Numbered from the stretch's first letter, positions 13,018 through 27,756 are shown. The stretch: 64,000 nt of DNA from Lophius americanus (GCA_037951165.1 JBBDHG010000024.1:6725001-6789000), one strand, 5' to 3'. Made by a program: numbers and translations. The notes: generated from the sequence alone by a model not told the origin.

Positions 13018-15766
13018 ACTGCTGCACCTTTGAAACTCCGCTCGCTGAGAAAATGTGCATCTATCATACCTGAAAACATTAATGTAGCAAGTAATAATTA
13101 GGTACATGGAGACAATGACAAACTATTTTAAGTATAGGCCGTGTCGTTCGGCTTCCTACACAACTTGGTTCATGCATCAATTTGGAACATTCAACTATCA
13201 GTTGTGCACTATGTGAGCCGCCTTAACATGCTGGAATTGTTTCCAGACAACTGAGAGAAAATTGACTTCAGATTCACATTCCATTTTCACCATAATCGTC
13301 GTAGGTCAGTCACAATAATTTAGTTATCGAATACATATCTCAATGATTTGTCAGTACACGCAGATCAACCATAACATTAAAACCACTTGAATGGCGGTGG
13401 TGGTGTGCTTCTGTACTCCGGCTGCTGGACTGTTTGTTGTGCTTGAGGGCCTGTGGTGCTGTGGGCTCGGCACCCGGGAGCTCTTGTGGCTTTCGGGGAT
13501 GGGCTAAACTATCTGGCCTCTGCTGGACATTAGATGGGGGGGCTGTGTTCTGGTGGCTGTCTTGTCTGCATGATCCTGACCCAACATACTATCATCTACT
13601 ATAACCTGATCTTCAGTATGGATTTGGGCCACCAATGACTGCTGAACTAGTGTTTGAGGTCGACATCATCTGTGTTTGGTTCTTAGGGCAATTTCAGCTC
13701 TGGGCTCACTGGGGATGCATGGAACATATACCACATCAATGCTCATTACTCTGTCTGTCCTCTTTGATGAAATAGGTTTTAGTTCCAAATAAAATATAAA
13801 AAACCCAATCTGCTACAATATCAGTGTGCATGTATTCATAAGTAATGGTGTGGACAAATCTTGAGACAAACCCTAAATGGATGTGCAAACAGATGATTAA
13901 AGAAAAAAAAAAAGAAGGAGGAAGAAAAAACAACAACATTTGAATATATTGTGTTGTTCGTCCTTTCACCACTCTGCGATGCGCTCTGTTCTGATGTCAT
14001 TTAGAACCGGCATGAACTTTTACAGAAATTTCTGCTAAAGCAGCTGTTTTGTGGGATCAGACAACACGGGTTAACCTGGTCTAGACATGTGGATCAATGG
14101 AACTTTGGTTCCTATGTCCATTTTGCTGTTTGCTGGTTATCCTTCCTTAGACCACTTTGGTAGGTACTAACCGCTGCAGACCGGGAACATCTAACAAGAC
14201 CTTCAGTTCTGGTAATGCTCTGATCAGGTAGTCTAGCTGTTACTATTTGGTTCTTATCGCTGAGATCCACAGGCTCATGGATGTACCCACCAATGACTAT
14301 TTTTCCGAGGTTTATATATAAAAGAAGTCGTGAAATAATTGCTAATACATTGGTGCTGAAAAAGATGAGAGAATATACTTCCTCGTCTGATCAGCAGCAC
14401 CATTGCTTATGTGTGCGTCTGTGGGTGGAGAAATGTATCTTGTGCTTAAGCTACTCTTTGTTTAACATGGTAGATCTCTGATGACATCACCAAACTGGAG
14501 CATGAACCATGTAACTACTGCTGGCCAGGCACCAACAGCTGCTCTCGCTCTATGTTAACCAGCGGCCGTCCATCATGATGGCGGACGGTTGACTTGAATG
14601 AATAACTAGCTTGTTAGCAAACAAATAATTCCATCTGATGTCAGACTGGTAAATGTAAAACAAAGTTGAAATGCTTTTCTTTTGTTTCGGTTTGTGCAAA
14701 GGGCTGAAGAGCATGTTAAAATGTGGAACCTACCCTTTATTTGTTTATTTTCATTGATCGATTAATCTGGAGAAGGCTTAGTAAAATTTGCATATGAATG
14801 TCAACTGACCCTTGGTTTACTTTCTGCTCTGACAAACACGGGAAAGAAAAGACTGAGACGATCAGAGCTCAGCTTTGGGCAAAGACTTAACACAGGAAAA
14901 GAGGAGACGGAAAGAAAAAGAGAGAAGACGATGGAAATATTGCAAACAAAGTACAAAAACTTAATTTCTCTACTTAAGTAGTTTAGAGTTTTCAGATGTC
15001 TGTACTTTACGTTTTTATTTTCAAGGGGAACCTTTTACATCAGTCCCCACAGAATTCTGAGCTCTATAGGCCAGTAGAAATAGAGTAACCTGGCTAAAAA
15101 GAGATAATGGTATAAATTAAATGATTGATTGTCATCCAAGTAAAAGTGAAAAAATACTGGTTCTGAGATGTATTCAAAGTATAAATGTTTAAAAGTAGCC
15201 CTTTAAGGACATTTCAGCGTTTGTTTTTTTTAGAACTCTAACTGGACCTTATGTCATAAACATATATAGTATATTTTTTATACTAATATAAGTGATTCAG
15301 AGCTTTTTTTCTACTTGTATTAGTGTCGTTCATAGGTGAAGAATGTAGATAGCATGAATGACCGTTATTTAGAGAAAAACACAATGAAGAAATGAACTGG
15401 AGAAATGCAGTAGAAAGTTCAAATTTAGGGATCAGAAAAGTAAATACTCTTATTAAGGATTAATACCTGGACTAATACCTGTTCTTCCAGTACTTCCTAC
15501 CTCCGACATACAACTCATTCAAAAAGGGCTCCTTACTTTCTACCTAAGAGAAGGGATTATGACCTAGGTGTACGCATCAGTGCACACCACTCCCAAACAA
15601 AATAAAACAAGGAAGAAGAAGAAAGAGTGAATCTCAGCCATGCAGAAAATACTCAATCAGTTTTTTTTCTATTGACTTTGTTTTTCTCGACATAACAGTC
15701 ATCAACATGCGGATACATTCTTTGACTGTGAGTGGCAGTAACTGAAGGTGAAAAAGAAGATCCTAA

Positions 15767-15796
15767 TGGACATTAATGGATATTAATGGATATTAA
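15767..15796. repeat. short tandem repeat, about 11-bp unit, three copies
   Basis: The unit GGAYATTAATG is repeated about three times head to tail. A second small duplication (GTAAGGAACT, two copies) follows near 15913-15933. Confidence 0.7.
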
Positions 15797-16879
15797 TCAT
15801 ATAACAATGCCCTTCATTTTAGTTTTACACTAAACAGCCAATAGAAATGATGCAAAACTTTTGTAATATTACGTTTCTATACTATTTCACTTTGACTTTT
15901 AACACAGTAACTGTAAGGAACTGTAAGGAACTGGGTAAGGAGTAAAACTTTAGCCACTTCCACCGCCTGTTCCGTAAATCGAGCCGATCTAATAAGCGAG
16001 ACTAATGCGGGTTAGTGAACGCGAGTTCAGCTTTGTTTAAACTCAGTTATTATGGTTATTTAGGTTGGTGCAGAGTAGGTCAAGTGTCAGGCTAAGCCTT
16101 AGTTTTTTTCGAGAAACATATCAGGTAAGTTTTAAAGTTCGAGAAACTCTAACTTATGAGAAAATAAATAGTTTTTAGTTATCTCTTCTCTCTGCTGTTC
16201 TATCAGATTGTTTGCCTTTATTTAAAAATTAAATTTTGTTGAATTGTACCGGGACAAATTTGAATAATTGAGGATAGATTATTCTCCATCAGATGTACAT
16301 GTGCGTACGGATTGACAAGGCCGTTACCCTTTACACCCTTTGGGTTCATGTGGCATCTGATACTAAAGGAAAATAAAATGTATAAAATTAAAACAAAAAA
16401 AAATACAGCAGTTCCTCTGAAATCAAATCAAACGTCCGTGTAAATTTGGGAAAATAAACAAGAGTAGAAAAATAAGTCAGTGCTTTGTGCATTCTGTGAT
16501 CAACAACTACATTAGGCCAAATCGCTTGCGAGTTGGATTGCGGCCACATTGGACACGCCCCCACACAGAGGTGTGTACTCGGCAGGCAGCAACACACTTT
16601 CAGCAGTAATGTGAAATGTTTCCATGAGCAATGCAGAGTAAAGAGTATCATTGTGATTTAATTATAGTCATTCAGCTCTCTGAACGTCATTAACACTTCG
16701 CTACATTTCAAAAGTCACGTTACACCTGACAAACGTTAAATACGTACACTTTATCACTGAGCAAACTATCTGTCTAAATGGCTTAGATAGACAAGACTTC
16801 ACCGTCTACAGAGCCAACGTTCCTCCGCTTCAAATGCTCCCTCAGTACTGACCTGCTCCACGCCAGGACAGGACAGGTC

Positions 16880-17113
16880 AGCTCTGCAAATCTTTCAGTT
16901 TACAGCATTTCTTGGCTGTGCTGAGAGAGAAGTGCTCCCACAACTTGGATGTTTTCTATTCCAATGGTGTTGCCATGGCGCTAATATTTACTTCCTCGTT
17001 ATGTCAGAGACGGTGTCCGATGGCGTCACTGACTAATCGACTATTGAATTCGTCAACAACTAATTTCATAATCGATTTTTGACGATTAACTTGATTATTC
17101 GTTGCAGCCCTAA
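16880..17113. mobile_element. hAT-like DNA transposon, terminal fragment
   Basis: The right end is TCGTTGCAGCCCTAATAG preceded by repeated ATCGAT/GACTAATCGAC motifs, typical of non-autonomous hAT elements in fish, whose other end begins with TAGGGCTGCAACGA. The upstream segment (AAGTGCTCCCACAACTTGGA) also resembles hAT-derived sequence. No matching left end was found within a few kb, so the element is truncated. No transposase frame survives. Confidence 0.5.
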
Positions 17114-19559
17114 TAGAAATTAACTCAAAATGACATATAATGACTATCATCTGACCAAAGCATGTATCGCGACAGGCTTAAATAACCTTTTTTCATTACT
17201 TCCATGCATACATTCGTTCAGAGAAAGTCATAGAATCATGAAAACATGATCATGTCTCCAGTAGACATCAGCCCTACAGCCTCCCCATGTTTGCACAAAT
17301 ACATATTGGAACTATAATCACAGCTTAATATCTAATACCAAGTTTACCATCATATTTCAAAGTTCAGGTTGATCCAAAACACTGCATATTAGACAGAGTG
17401 GAAATAATTGCACACTGTGACCAACATTGGAATGTAAATTATAATCTTTCTTAACATCCACTAATAAAGACATAAAAGCATCTCTATGATGACCAACATA
17501 ATTCAGATCAAAGTCCTTTAAAGGATGAGAAATCAGGAAGGAAAAGGTCTATAAATTACAGCGAGGCAAAACTAGGCCATCATCAACAAGTCCCTCCAAA
17601 TGTTTTCCCATTTCATCCACCACACATTCCACAAGTTTTTGGGACATGGAGTGCAAACATAGTTGGTTATGAACGGTCTGGGCCAATCAGCAGGGTTACC
17701 GGTCTCACCATCATTAGAGTCTCTCCATTGATGTCGCCTCCAGAAATAAGTGCAGTTTGGATAATGACAGAGACAACCCGCTGAGAGGTTTCCCACCCTT
17801 TTGGGTTTCAATGAGTTCAATGAACCTCTGCAGCATCTCTAAGGAGTCCCTATTATCAAGCGAGCACCCTGCTAATTCTCTGTGTAAATGTTCACCAATG
17901 TCTTCATAAAAAGGCTTGTGGTGGATAACGCCAAAGTGAAAGCATGGTGAAGGAATGCAGCAGAGCAGACGACCAGCGGAGAAGAAAAATACGCCTCACT
18001 ATCACACAAAGCAGTGCTGAGCGCCGGCCAAGAAGGTGCTTAAGGAAGATTTTTCAGGTGACGTTACGGCTTTTGTTGCCACTCCAATTTAGCGTTATAA
18101 TTCTACAACTCACGCAACACAATGAGAGGAATTACAGTCATGAAGTCACTTCTATGACTCACAGATCAGCAAGTAAGACCAAAGCTCACACTACAGATTT
18201 GAAATTGGGATCATCACACATATAGAGAATCTCTTTATTATTTTCAGACAGAAAATAACATAACATTATGTCAACAGACATAAACGAACATAAACAAAAA
18301 AAAAAGAAAAAAAGGGAAAACAAACATTAGGACTACACTGATCAAACCAAAAACACTTATTATTGTGAAAACTGTCCTTGTGCACGCCATGCCAGAAATC
18401 GCTGGCGTAACTTTTTAAAAAGCAAAACCCCAGAACGCCTCAGGGACGGGTGCAACACTCCGATCTGTTGGAGAGGTAAAGTGAGAGCGTGCATGATAGG
18501 ACCTGAAAAAATGGGGAACTATGTCCGGACTGGGCAAAGCCAGAGGAAAGTCCTACGATGATTCAGAGCAGGGCTCATGTCAAGCAGAACTGGTTTTAGA
18601 CTAATGGAATAATCCAGTAGATGCTTTCCCTCAGTTTCCCCTCACATAAGTGAAGGGAGTAAATGAGTAAATGACTAAATGACCGACTCATCATGCTCAT
18701 GTCGGTGTAATCGATAAATACTCTCCCCCATGTTTGTGCTCATGAACTGTCCTGTATAAGAAAAAAAAAACCTCAGGTGTCTCCCCGCTGTCCAACCAAT
18801 GTTATTCCCTCAAAAGGAAGGTGCGTGCAAAGAGGTGTGAGGGGAACAAACGGATATTTAGTCTGCTGAGGGAACAAAAAAAACTACCAGCTCTGCGGAC
18901 CAGAAATATGCCGGGCTGGCCTCGAGACATTCAGGACCGAAGTAGTGACAGTCTGCAGGACCTCCAGGACGGATCCACATATCAAGAACCACGCTAAGAA
19001 CGGCCGTGTTCACTGTTGACATGAACTCAAATGAGAAACAGCTTTTCTGCGTTGATAAACACATCAGGTAAGTTTTAAAGTACGTTTAACTCTTGAGAAC
19101 AACAAATCAGATTTGTTTGAAACTAATGTCAAGTCGTTTAGAATTATTGTTGAGTGGGGGGACCTTTGTGTGTGTAATCACTGCCCCCACCCCACCCCCC
19201 ACAGCGACTACAGAGCCACAGAGTCAAAATTACCCACAGTCTCTAACGTGGCATGAATAGAGGTTTCTCTCATGCAACAATCATGTATTCATTACTTAGA
19301 GCTGCTATGCAAACGTTAAATGTAATATGATGGTGACATTTCATCAAAACAGCCGTATCTGAAATGGTTAGGGGTGGTAGAACCTGCTGTTCTACTACGA
19401 ACACCCAACAATTATGGGACGAAATATATGAAAAAGATGGCTCCAGCTAAGAGATCTATTAATGTGATAAATAAGGTGGAAAAAGCAAACGGGTTGAACA
19501 ACTTTTACTGTAACAGAAAACTACTGAAAATGGACCTCTATCTGGACCCGGAACTTTGA

Positions 19560-20670
19560 GCATGGGAGCCCCTCAGGGCTTTGTCAGGTACCCGGTCCTG
19601 TTCACTTTATACACTGACGAATGAAGAGGGTTTTATCTGAAAACAATCACATCATCAAATTCCCAGATGACACTGCAATAATAGCTCTATTGAATAAGAA
19701 CTGTTATCGCGTCTGACTATTTTGTAGAGATTAAAAGATTTGTGAACTGCTGTGAGGACAACGACCTGGATTTGGAAGTCAATAAGACGGAGTTTGACCC
19801 GAGGGAAGTTGGTGACCACAGGTCTGTGATCGTCCCCAACCAAACCACACAGCACAGGTCCCGTCATAAAAAATACCTTGGTGTTTTTATCGACAACTCA
19901 TTAACATGGAACAAATACACAGATAGTCTGTGCAGTAGGCTACATCAACGGTTGCATTTTTTAGGCCGTCCAAAGTTCATGGTGTTGATCAAGAATGTGT
20001 GATTATTTTCCATCAGGCGGTTGTGGAGAACCGAGTCAGGTACAGTAACCACTGCTTGGTTCGGTAACCTCTCTGTGCAGATAAAAACCAAGTTGTTCAG
20101 GAGGATCCGAACTGCTTGGAAGATTAATGGTGCTATAGATCAGGTATCCCAGCCAACTATTTATGAACAGACTACTTGAAGGCGAAAAGATCGCCGGTGA
20201 TTCATTCCATGTTCTGTACACAGAGTAGGAGCTGTTGCCCTCTGGCAGGAAGTTTAGAGTCTCTCGCTGCAGACCGAACCGATTTAAAAATTTATTAATC
20301 CCTGCGTCTATTAAGCTTTTGATTAGTGGCAGGTAAGCCTGAACAGGAACTGGACGATTTCCGATGATGACATCCTATCGCATTTTTGCACCGACTTTTC
20401 TGGAGCTCAGAGTAATTTGTTTTTCAGAATTGGTATTTTTTTAGTATTTTTAGAACTCAATACTATTTATTCATCTTTAAATGTTTTTAAATGATTGTAT
20501 TTGTTATTTATTGCTTGGACGTGTATCTGAAATATGGTTACATGGATACTGCGGGGTATCGGGGTCAACGTTGTGCCGTTTGCTGTCATTGATTTGTATG
20601 TTGTCTTTTTATGGCTGTGGCACAGTTCAAGAGCCAAAGACAAATTTCCCACTTGTGGGACAATAAGGTT
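19560..20670 (+). mobile_element. L2/CR1-like LINE, 3' end of reverse-transcriptase ORF plus 3'UTR, decayed
   Basis: Translation in pieces gives GAPQG...PVLFTLYTDE (reverse-transcriptase motif), IIKFPDDTAII (FADD box, Ala replaced by Pro) and, at 19742-20002, VNKTEFD...KYLGVFIDNSLTWNKY followed by RLHFLGR. This order is the C-terminal RT region of L2-type LINEs. The frame shifts and contains stops, so the copy is dead. The tail (AAGACAAATTTCCCACTTGT, GGGACAATAAGGTTT) near 20635-20670 is the usual fish L2 3' end. The 5' part is missing, as expected from truncated insertion. Confidence 0.8.
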
Positions 20671-21289
20671 TACCCTGACCTTTGTGGTTACGATGGGGTG
20701 ATCTTAGAAGAAACAAGGGGATGGATTTACATGTGAAAAGAATGCTGGGCAAGTTGTAGCTATCAATTATTCATGGAGAAAGTTTGAAATATGGTGATTG
20801 TGAAATTATATCACCTGGCACTAACTGGAGCTCAGGAAGCCAAAGGGCTGACTCAAAACTGATATGCGATATCAGAACACGTTCCATGTCTGGATGTTTT
20901 CATTTAATTAACATTAGGAAGGAACCTTTCTGCAACGCTGCATTCTAGACCTCTCAACTTGCCTCTCATCAAATAATGATTCAACTAATCTGATGTGAAT
21001 CAAAACCAAATAATAAAAACAAGAGGAAACTTGTTGGTTGGATTTGGACTATAATGACTAAAATATTAATAAGAACCTGTTGTCTCTTTAATCGTAGAAA
21101 GACTAAAATATTAACAGTTTTTATTGATTAAAACTAACTTAAACTACAGATTTTTTGAATATCTGCTCTTTTTGTTGACTAAAGCCTTTTTAATCTTAAT
21201 TTTACTCACACATAGATTAAAATTAATGTCAAACAAATGGAAAACTAGGCCGTAGCTGTCGCCCCCCACATCTAGGGTATATCCCTAAA

Positions 21290-21345
21290 AAGTCCAAATG
21301 TAAAGTGCATTATAAATTAAATGTATTATTATTATTAGAACTTGA
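21290..21345 (+). repeat. A/T-rich retroposon 3' tail ending in (ATT)n
   Basis: AAATGTAAAGTGCATTATAA followed by ATTAAATGTATTATTATTAT. The same tail occurs near 31150 and 33890 and in reverse orientation near 21775 and 43445. This points to multiple insertions of one fish retroposon family. Confidence 0.6.
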
Positions 21346-21349
21346 CTTA

Positions 21350-21596
21350 TGGTTGAGGTTACGTATGAGAAACTCTTTTTTTTCCCACTAAAAGTCATTT
21401 TCAAAATATAGGTTTTCATCATAAAAAAAAGCTCCCCTTAGTGAATCATTCAATTAGTCAATCCAGTTCTTGCTCACACTGAACCTTAGTGTTAGGTGTA
21501 TGAGGGTATAAAATTTGAAAAAGAATAGAATAGCTTTTGAGTAATCACGTTAACACGAAGGTGATGATGATTTTAAAAATATCCCTGACTTTTCAG

Positions 21597-21638
<42 letters not shown>

Positions 21639-21730
21639 CTTTTAGCACATTGAGACTCAAAATCTGCATGTTGCTCCTCTAGATATGGCGCAAACTTTGT
21701 AATGGCAGGATTGCTGAGATGTTAAAAAGG
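21350..21730. repeat. dispersed repeat family B, copy 1
   Basis: Shares landmarks in the same order with 49790-50180 and 60600-61160: GCTCCCCTTAGTGAATCA, then CCAGTTCTTGCTCACACT, then a GGGTATAAAAT-like block, then GCTTTTGAGTAATCACG. The copies are strongly diverged. A (TA)n tract sits inside this copy. Class unknown. Confidence 0.55.
21598..21639. repeat. (TA)n microsatellite
   Basis: About 20 TA dinucleotides without interruption, inside a family-B repeat copy. Confidence 0.95.
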
Positions 21731-21773
21731 TAAACAACAACATCATTGAGCTCAAGCATCTCTTGACTCTTTT

Positions 21774-21774
21774 C

Positions 21775-21805
<31 letters not shown>

Positions 21806-21832
21806 ATTTAATTTATAACGCACTTTACTTTT
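21774..21832 (-). repeat. (AAT)n with retroposon tail, reverse orientation
   Basis: A run of about ten AAT/ATA triplets followed by TACATTTAATTTATAACGCA, the reverse complement of the (ATT)n tail seen at 21290 and 33890. Confidence 0.65.
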
Positions 21833-24800
21833 GGATCAGGACATTTCTCTCCCGGGAAGCTTTAGCCAGACATGTACACTCTGAATTTGAAATGTATTTA
21901 GAACTTGTAACCCTGCGTTTGTCCCTACAGGCAAAAAGCAAAGTGGAGTTATGAAGGGGAAGAACAGGTTTATTCCAAAAGTTGAATCCAAGACTTATTG
22001 CTCCAACATGCAGAGAGCCTCAAGCCTTTAATTTGCATATTTTGTGCACATGATTTAAACTACATTCACCAGTGTGTCAGGATTAGAGAGCTATATTTTT
22101 CATCATTTTAACATTTTGGAGAGGCAAAAAAAAAAGAAAGAAAGACTGACAGAGACTCAAAATCTTTACAGTTGGTTGATTATTCTTAGCTTAGGACATA
22201 ATGTGTGCTGTAAAGGCTGAACGCCTCCAAATAAAATCTCCATAGGGTTCAGGAGTGGAGCACATCCAGTGCTATTTAAGTATTTAAGATGCAGCTCTCA
22301 GACACAGTAAAACGCCTACATGAGGTGCAATCTTCAATTTGGTGCGTTTACTGTAACATAAAGTAATGAGTAGTTTCGGCCAAATACGTGAAACCTGTGT
22401 ATGCAAGTCTGCAACTGTGTGTGTAATTTAGTGAAGAGTGGCAAAAAATGATGATGACTCAGCCCTGATGTCCTTAACTCTGATCAACACATGGACACAG
22501 CTCAGCCAAGGCAACCAGCAGTTCAGTCATATTAGTATTTATAAGTACAGTGTGAAGGCCGTCAAATATTTTCATCACTGTATAATCACCTGAAACTAGT
22601 CTTCAGCTCATTTTGTCAGCATTTTTACGAGTCCTGTGTGACAAGTGCTGATTCTAATTAGATTTAGTCAACATTATCCTGTTTTGAGTTGACTAGAAGC
22701 CTCTGCATTTAATTAATCCACCTTAAATGCAGTTTCAGGGACTTTTAAACAGGACAAAATAAATATTTTTGTAAGATTTAAGTACAGTGTGATTAAGAAT
22801 TTACCTAAGGTTCGGCTCACATTACGGGAGTTTTAAAATCCTCACTGATTGTTTCAATAGATGCTCTTGAAGACCAAAAACACCTAAGTCATGGAGCGTC
22901 TTCCACTTTTTATGGCAGCCAGCAAAGGCGAGGGTCAGACAAGCAATTTCAGTCGGTTGCACTCGATGCCCTAAAAAGCTAATTACCGCTCTTAAAGAAA
23001 GAAACTGAAGAAATACTTTAGCTGGAAGACTACATGGCCTTCAACATGTAAAATGAAATGGGAGACAAATAAATGTGCATAGCAGGATACCACCATCGTC
23101 ATTATGTTTACCAAAAGGAAATTTTAGGAATTAACACTTCATTTATTCCAAGGAATGAACCATTTGGTTCTGGAAACTTACTCGGTGAGCACAAGACTCC
23201 TCCAGGGCCAAGAGTCTACTTCTCTATGATCTTCATATATCTGCAAGCACAACTATATGACTGAGAACTCTTAGAGTTTTTATGACTTACCAGAAGTGTG
23301 CGGTGATAGATGCAGATACACTGCCGTTTTTTTATGATTCTTATTAGTACAGAGCCCATTACAGGATGTCTTTATGAATCAGGCAAATTACTTACTGCTT
23401 GCAGATGTCTCAGTTCTAACTAAACACATGACACCGGTTGTGGAAGGGCATGTGAAACCATAAGGCCTAGAAAGCACTCAAAGTGAGCATACCTGTCAAC
23501 GACATCGCTAAAACCCTCAAAAGAAAGTCCTGGGGTGTACACAATACAAGCATTCCATTTTATATGAACACGAGATCATTTTCGTATCACTGTGCTCAGG
23601 GCATAGCAGACACTAGGGTGATGTTGACATGATGACATGATGATGATAATTTACACAGATCTCTCTCGTGCCAAACACACTTCATAATGTTGAAGCAATC
23701 AAAAACAACAAAAACAAAAAAAAAAACTCTAATTCATACCTAGATCTGCCTCAACTCAAAATTTCACTAGAGTGCGTGGACAACTGTGATATCTTCTGAG
23801 GAGTCAAACAGAACAAACAAACATATGTGATCCCATTACCTGTGGATTCCTCATCAACCGTGCTGATGATAGAGATTATTTTAATTAAGTCCAAAATGCC
23901 GGCACAGCGACACACCCTCATTGTCATCATCTTGCCGACATTCTTTTCAAAAACTGACTCACTTTATACCTTCGGTTCTGTCATGCTGCTGTTATGAACG
24001 ACCTTCGCCTCCCTGTCACCGCCCAGAGACATGTTCCATGTCCATATCTGACACGTCACGTCCTTGGTTCAACAGAACCCGCTATGACGATATTATTGAT
24101 ACACTATGTGGTAAAAACAAACACGCATGGCTTCCTTCCTTTATGCTAACACTATTCTGCCATTTCGGGGATGTTTCTAGGTGTCTGCCTTTGGTGAGTG
24201 GGTTTGTAACTTCAAGCCAACAAAGACACGTTTGTACTATAAATGTTCCTGTAACACATACTGTCTGCATCCATCCAAAAGTGGGCAGCGAAGAGTCAGT
24301 GGTTGTGACGATGAAAAGAATGAGTAGAGGAGGCCGCGATCATGTTTGAAGACATTTGTAGCGTCTTGCTGGAGTTATTTCTACGCTGCCCCAACACTAT
24401 TTCATTCTTATCATTACAAGCTCTCAAAAAATGTGCAATGCTACAGGCCGTAAACACCTCAAGAGTACATCACTTCCTCAACCTCTTCTCTCTGTCAGTA
24501 GTAAAAAAAATACTTCAGAGGTGCAGAGTTTCAAGTATCAGTATCAGTTTCAAGTATCTTTAGTTGAGTCTTTATTATTCTGGCAATTTATGACTTTTGC
24601 TTTATACATACCAACACAAATATCTAAATGAAACCCAACAATGAAGAAAAGGTGCAATGTGTTTTTTCATTTGTTTCTTTCTCTGATTTGATCTTTAGCT
24701 TTTAGCTGGTGGCCCTGACTAGAACAAGCCAACCTGGTTTGAAATCCTACTCATTAAAAGTGACAATTCTGCCCCTTTTGACTCGAGACCACTACAAAAT

Positions 24801-27756
24801 GAATTCGTTCTACCTTGTCCCACGCTTCTTCTTACCACCTCCTCAATAAAAATTGAAGCAGCCGTCTTTCTGTCAGACTGTTAACAAGCTGGACTCAAAG
24901 TATGATCTTATTAGCAGCAGTAAAAACAAGTTGGTTCCACATGCATTGGAACAGATATCAGTTATTCATGAAAACAGAGCGCCTTCGATTACCTAAGCAG
25001 ATAAACCTTGGTTATAAAAATGTCTGGCAGGCTAACATGGCTACCTAAATCATCCGTGCACCTTGAATCTGTTCTTTACGCAGACTGTTTTTCTTGAACT
25101 TTGGGCCAATATCCACTGGATGGAAATTAACACGCACCGGCTACCCAGCAAGCTCATAGAGAAAGAATGGTTGATGTGCATAGCAGACGGAAACTGAAAG
25201 TTTTAACGCAAAGTCACACTCTCAAAAGAAGCAAGGTGGCTGCCGGGGAATATTCCTGGTATGAATCCTTTTTGTCATGACTCTCACCTGTGACTATAAA
25301 CAAGTTCAGATTTCCCCGGCTCTCCTCGGTTACGAAGTCATCTGATGCCTCTTACTGTGTGTCACATTGTGCACCGACAAATTGGCACATACCTAGACTA
25401 ACACACCCACTGAAGTAAAAATGAAGAATGCATTGGCATGGCACTCCTTTGAGTTAAAAAAACAAGCAAACATTTTAGTCATTCTCCAAATCACACCCAT
25501 CCAGTCCATTATGACATTGTATAATATTTATTTTTAGTTGACTCCTAATTGTTATCTGTATGGTTTCTGTATGATTGTAGCTGTCCGCTACTGCCTTTCT
25601 TGGCCATGCCGCTTTTGAAAAAGAGATTATTGATCTTACGGAGACTTTCCCGGTAAGAAAAAAAAGTAAAAAAAAAAAAGAATGGCTGCCTTGAGATGAG
25701 AAAATTCAAAGAATAACAAAAGACGTCATAAAGGGTGGTGCTCGATGAGTTTATATATAGTTGTAAATACTCATCATACACGAATCTCCCAAATAATTAT
25801 ACAAGGAGCCTTCATTGTCATTTGTATGAGTCACCCCTTTTTAGATAAAATTCTTGAGAGAAATGACGCAAAGAAAGAAAAGAAAAAACTATCGTACATA
25901 AGATGGGCCATCGTCCCATTAGCAGCATTGAAGAAACAGGTCAAGGCTCCACTTATCTCCCACTGATCATCATCCTCTACTGATCACGTTACCACTGTTC
26001 AGTTCACACTCTGCTGCTCAGCAATCAGCTCACTTCACCACATCCTCTGCATGCACCATTACCACCACCCCTCCTCACAAAGGACGCTCCAAGCACCACT
26101 CTGTTCATTACACACACACACTGCTGAATGATGCACCTCAGCCAGAACAGAAGTAAAGCTGGGGTCATCAAAAATCATATTTTCAAAATTTGAAGCAATC
26201 AGAGCCATCCCCCCTACGTCTCGGCTAAGGAGGCGTTTACATCAACAATCGGTGGGCTTTTGTTCACAGTGAAATGGCATTTTGAGGAAGGACCAGTTCC
26301 AGAGTGCAACCATTCGAGAACACCGCCGTCACCAGCTAAACTGGCAAAATACAATTACTGTGAAAACTGTGACACCACAGCCCCACTTCACAAGACGCTA
26401 TGGCGTTAACCACATGCAGACAGAACAACAGAGATTGAGGTGGAGTGTCTGGTTTGTACGCAGCCATGCGGTGTTCTCCTGTGGTGTTGTTTTGAATATT
26501 TTTATCTCCAACTACTGGCCTGGCAAGATATCACAAGGAAGTGACTCACGAGGATACTTTTTCATAATGTCATATAATTGTTTAACTTTTCCTAAAATGC
26601 AAAGGAAAAATGTTTTCATTTTTAAATCACTGCCAAGAAAGTCAAATTTAATATTAAGTTTTTCCATCTTATGAGTACAAACATATGCTGAGAAAAAAGC
26701 TGGCCCTTGAAGTAATTTAAAAAAAAACGCAGCCGCATTTGTCAAAATTGTCCTTTTGGATCAGATCTAACCTCAATGTTACTGAAAAGAGTAAATGATT
26801 TCCCTCAATTCGAAGCTAACGACTTGACCTTCTTCCCTGTTATCTTGACGAGCGATTGCTTTGTTCTATCCAAAATTACAGTTTGTTTATTTTTTAGTTC
26901 CAAGAAACACAGTGATCTCTAAAAAAGCCACGCGGGAAAAAATACAATATAAAGTGAGGAGGGTTAGTTAGAGCATGCAGATGAAAGGCACAACCACAAT
27001 GGCAAAGGTACACAAACAGCAGGCGGTGGTGGTTTGGTAATAAAAGGTTCCACTGGGCCTATTATTTCCCCCCTGCTGAAAACACAATCCAGATCTATCT
27101 ATTTTTGATACTAACTGAACTAGAGGAAAAGCCAAGTCTAGAAGAAACGAAACAGAATTGGCTTGAGCTTGAAGTACGACTTTAAGAGGAGAGAGGATGA
27201 CACCACATCAATTGAACAAATGGGACATAAATACTGACTCGGGCTGCACCTGGTCGAGTCCTTCCACAAATCACACTGACTGCTTTATGTGCACAAATAA
27301 GCGTACCTGTCCTCCTGGATGCAGATGCACTCAAAGAGTGGAAATTCCTCAGACAAGAGTATTACTAACAGGCACACTGTGTGGGCTTAAGGTTTTTATG
27401 TTCATTTAGACTGACTTGAAATTTCCACTTCTATCACGCATCATTAGCCAGAGCTCTGCTGTGGGAGCTGCAGAATAGAACAGTGGACATACTTGTGTCT
27501 GTGAGGTCTTTTAGGTTTAATAGTGCAGTAAACCCAAAACACATCACCCGTAAAAATAACGTTAATATACACTCAATTTTTTTTTCACACATTTTGAGAA
27601 AAACTTTTTTCATGTCAGGCCGATTTTGATACTTTCAACATTTGGTTAAGTTTAGCTCATTTGGGTCAGTAGTTTTGAGTGTCCAAACTACCAAATGGCC
27701 ACTCCATTGTTTATCTACCTCACCCATATTAAAAAAGGACAGTAGAAAATAGAATA

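Noticed and set aside
13355..13560. GT-rich stretch following CAACCATAACATTAAAACCA, considered as a Tc1-like transposon end
   Set aside because: Only a short block resembles known fish transposon ends, and no inverted repeat partner or transposase remnant was found nearby.
23921..24349. 142-codon plus-strand frame in the pdlim2 first intron
   Set aside because: Cys/Ser/His-rich without a recognisable motif, no promoter or splice context. Frames of this length are expected by chance in 64 kb.
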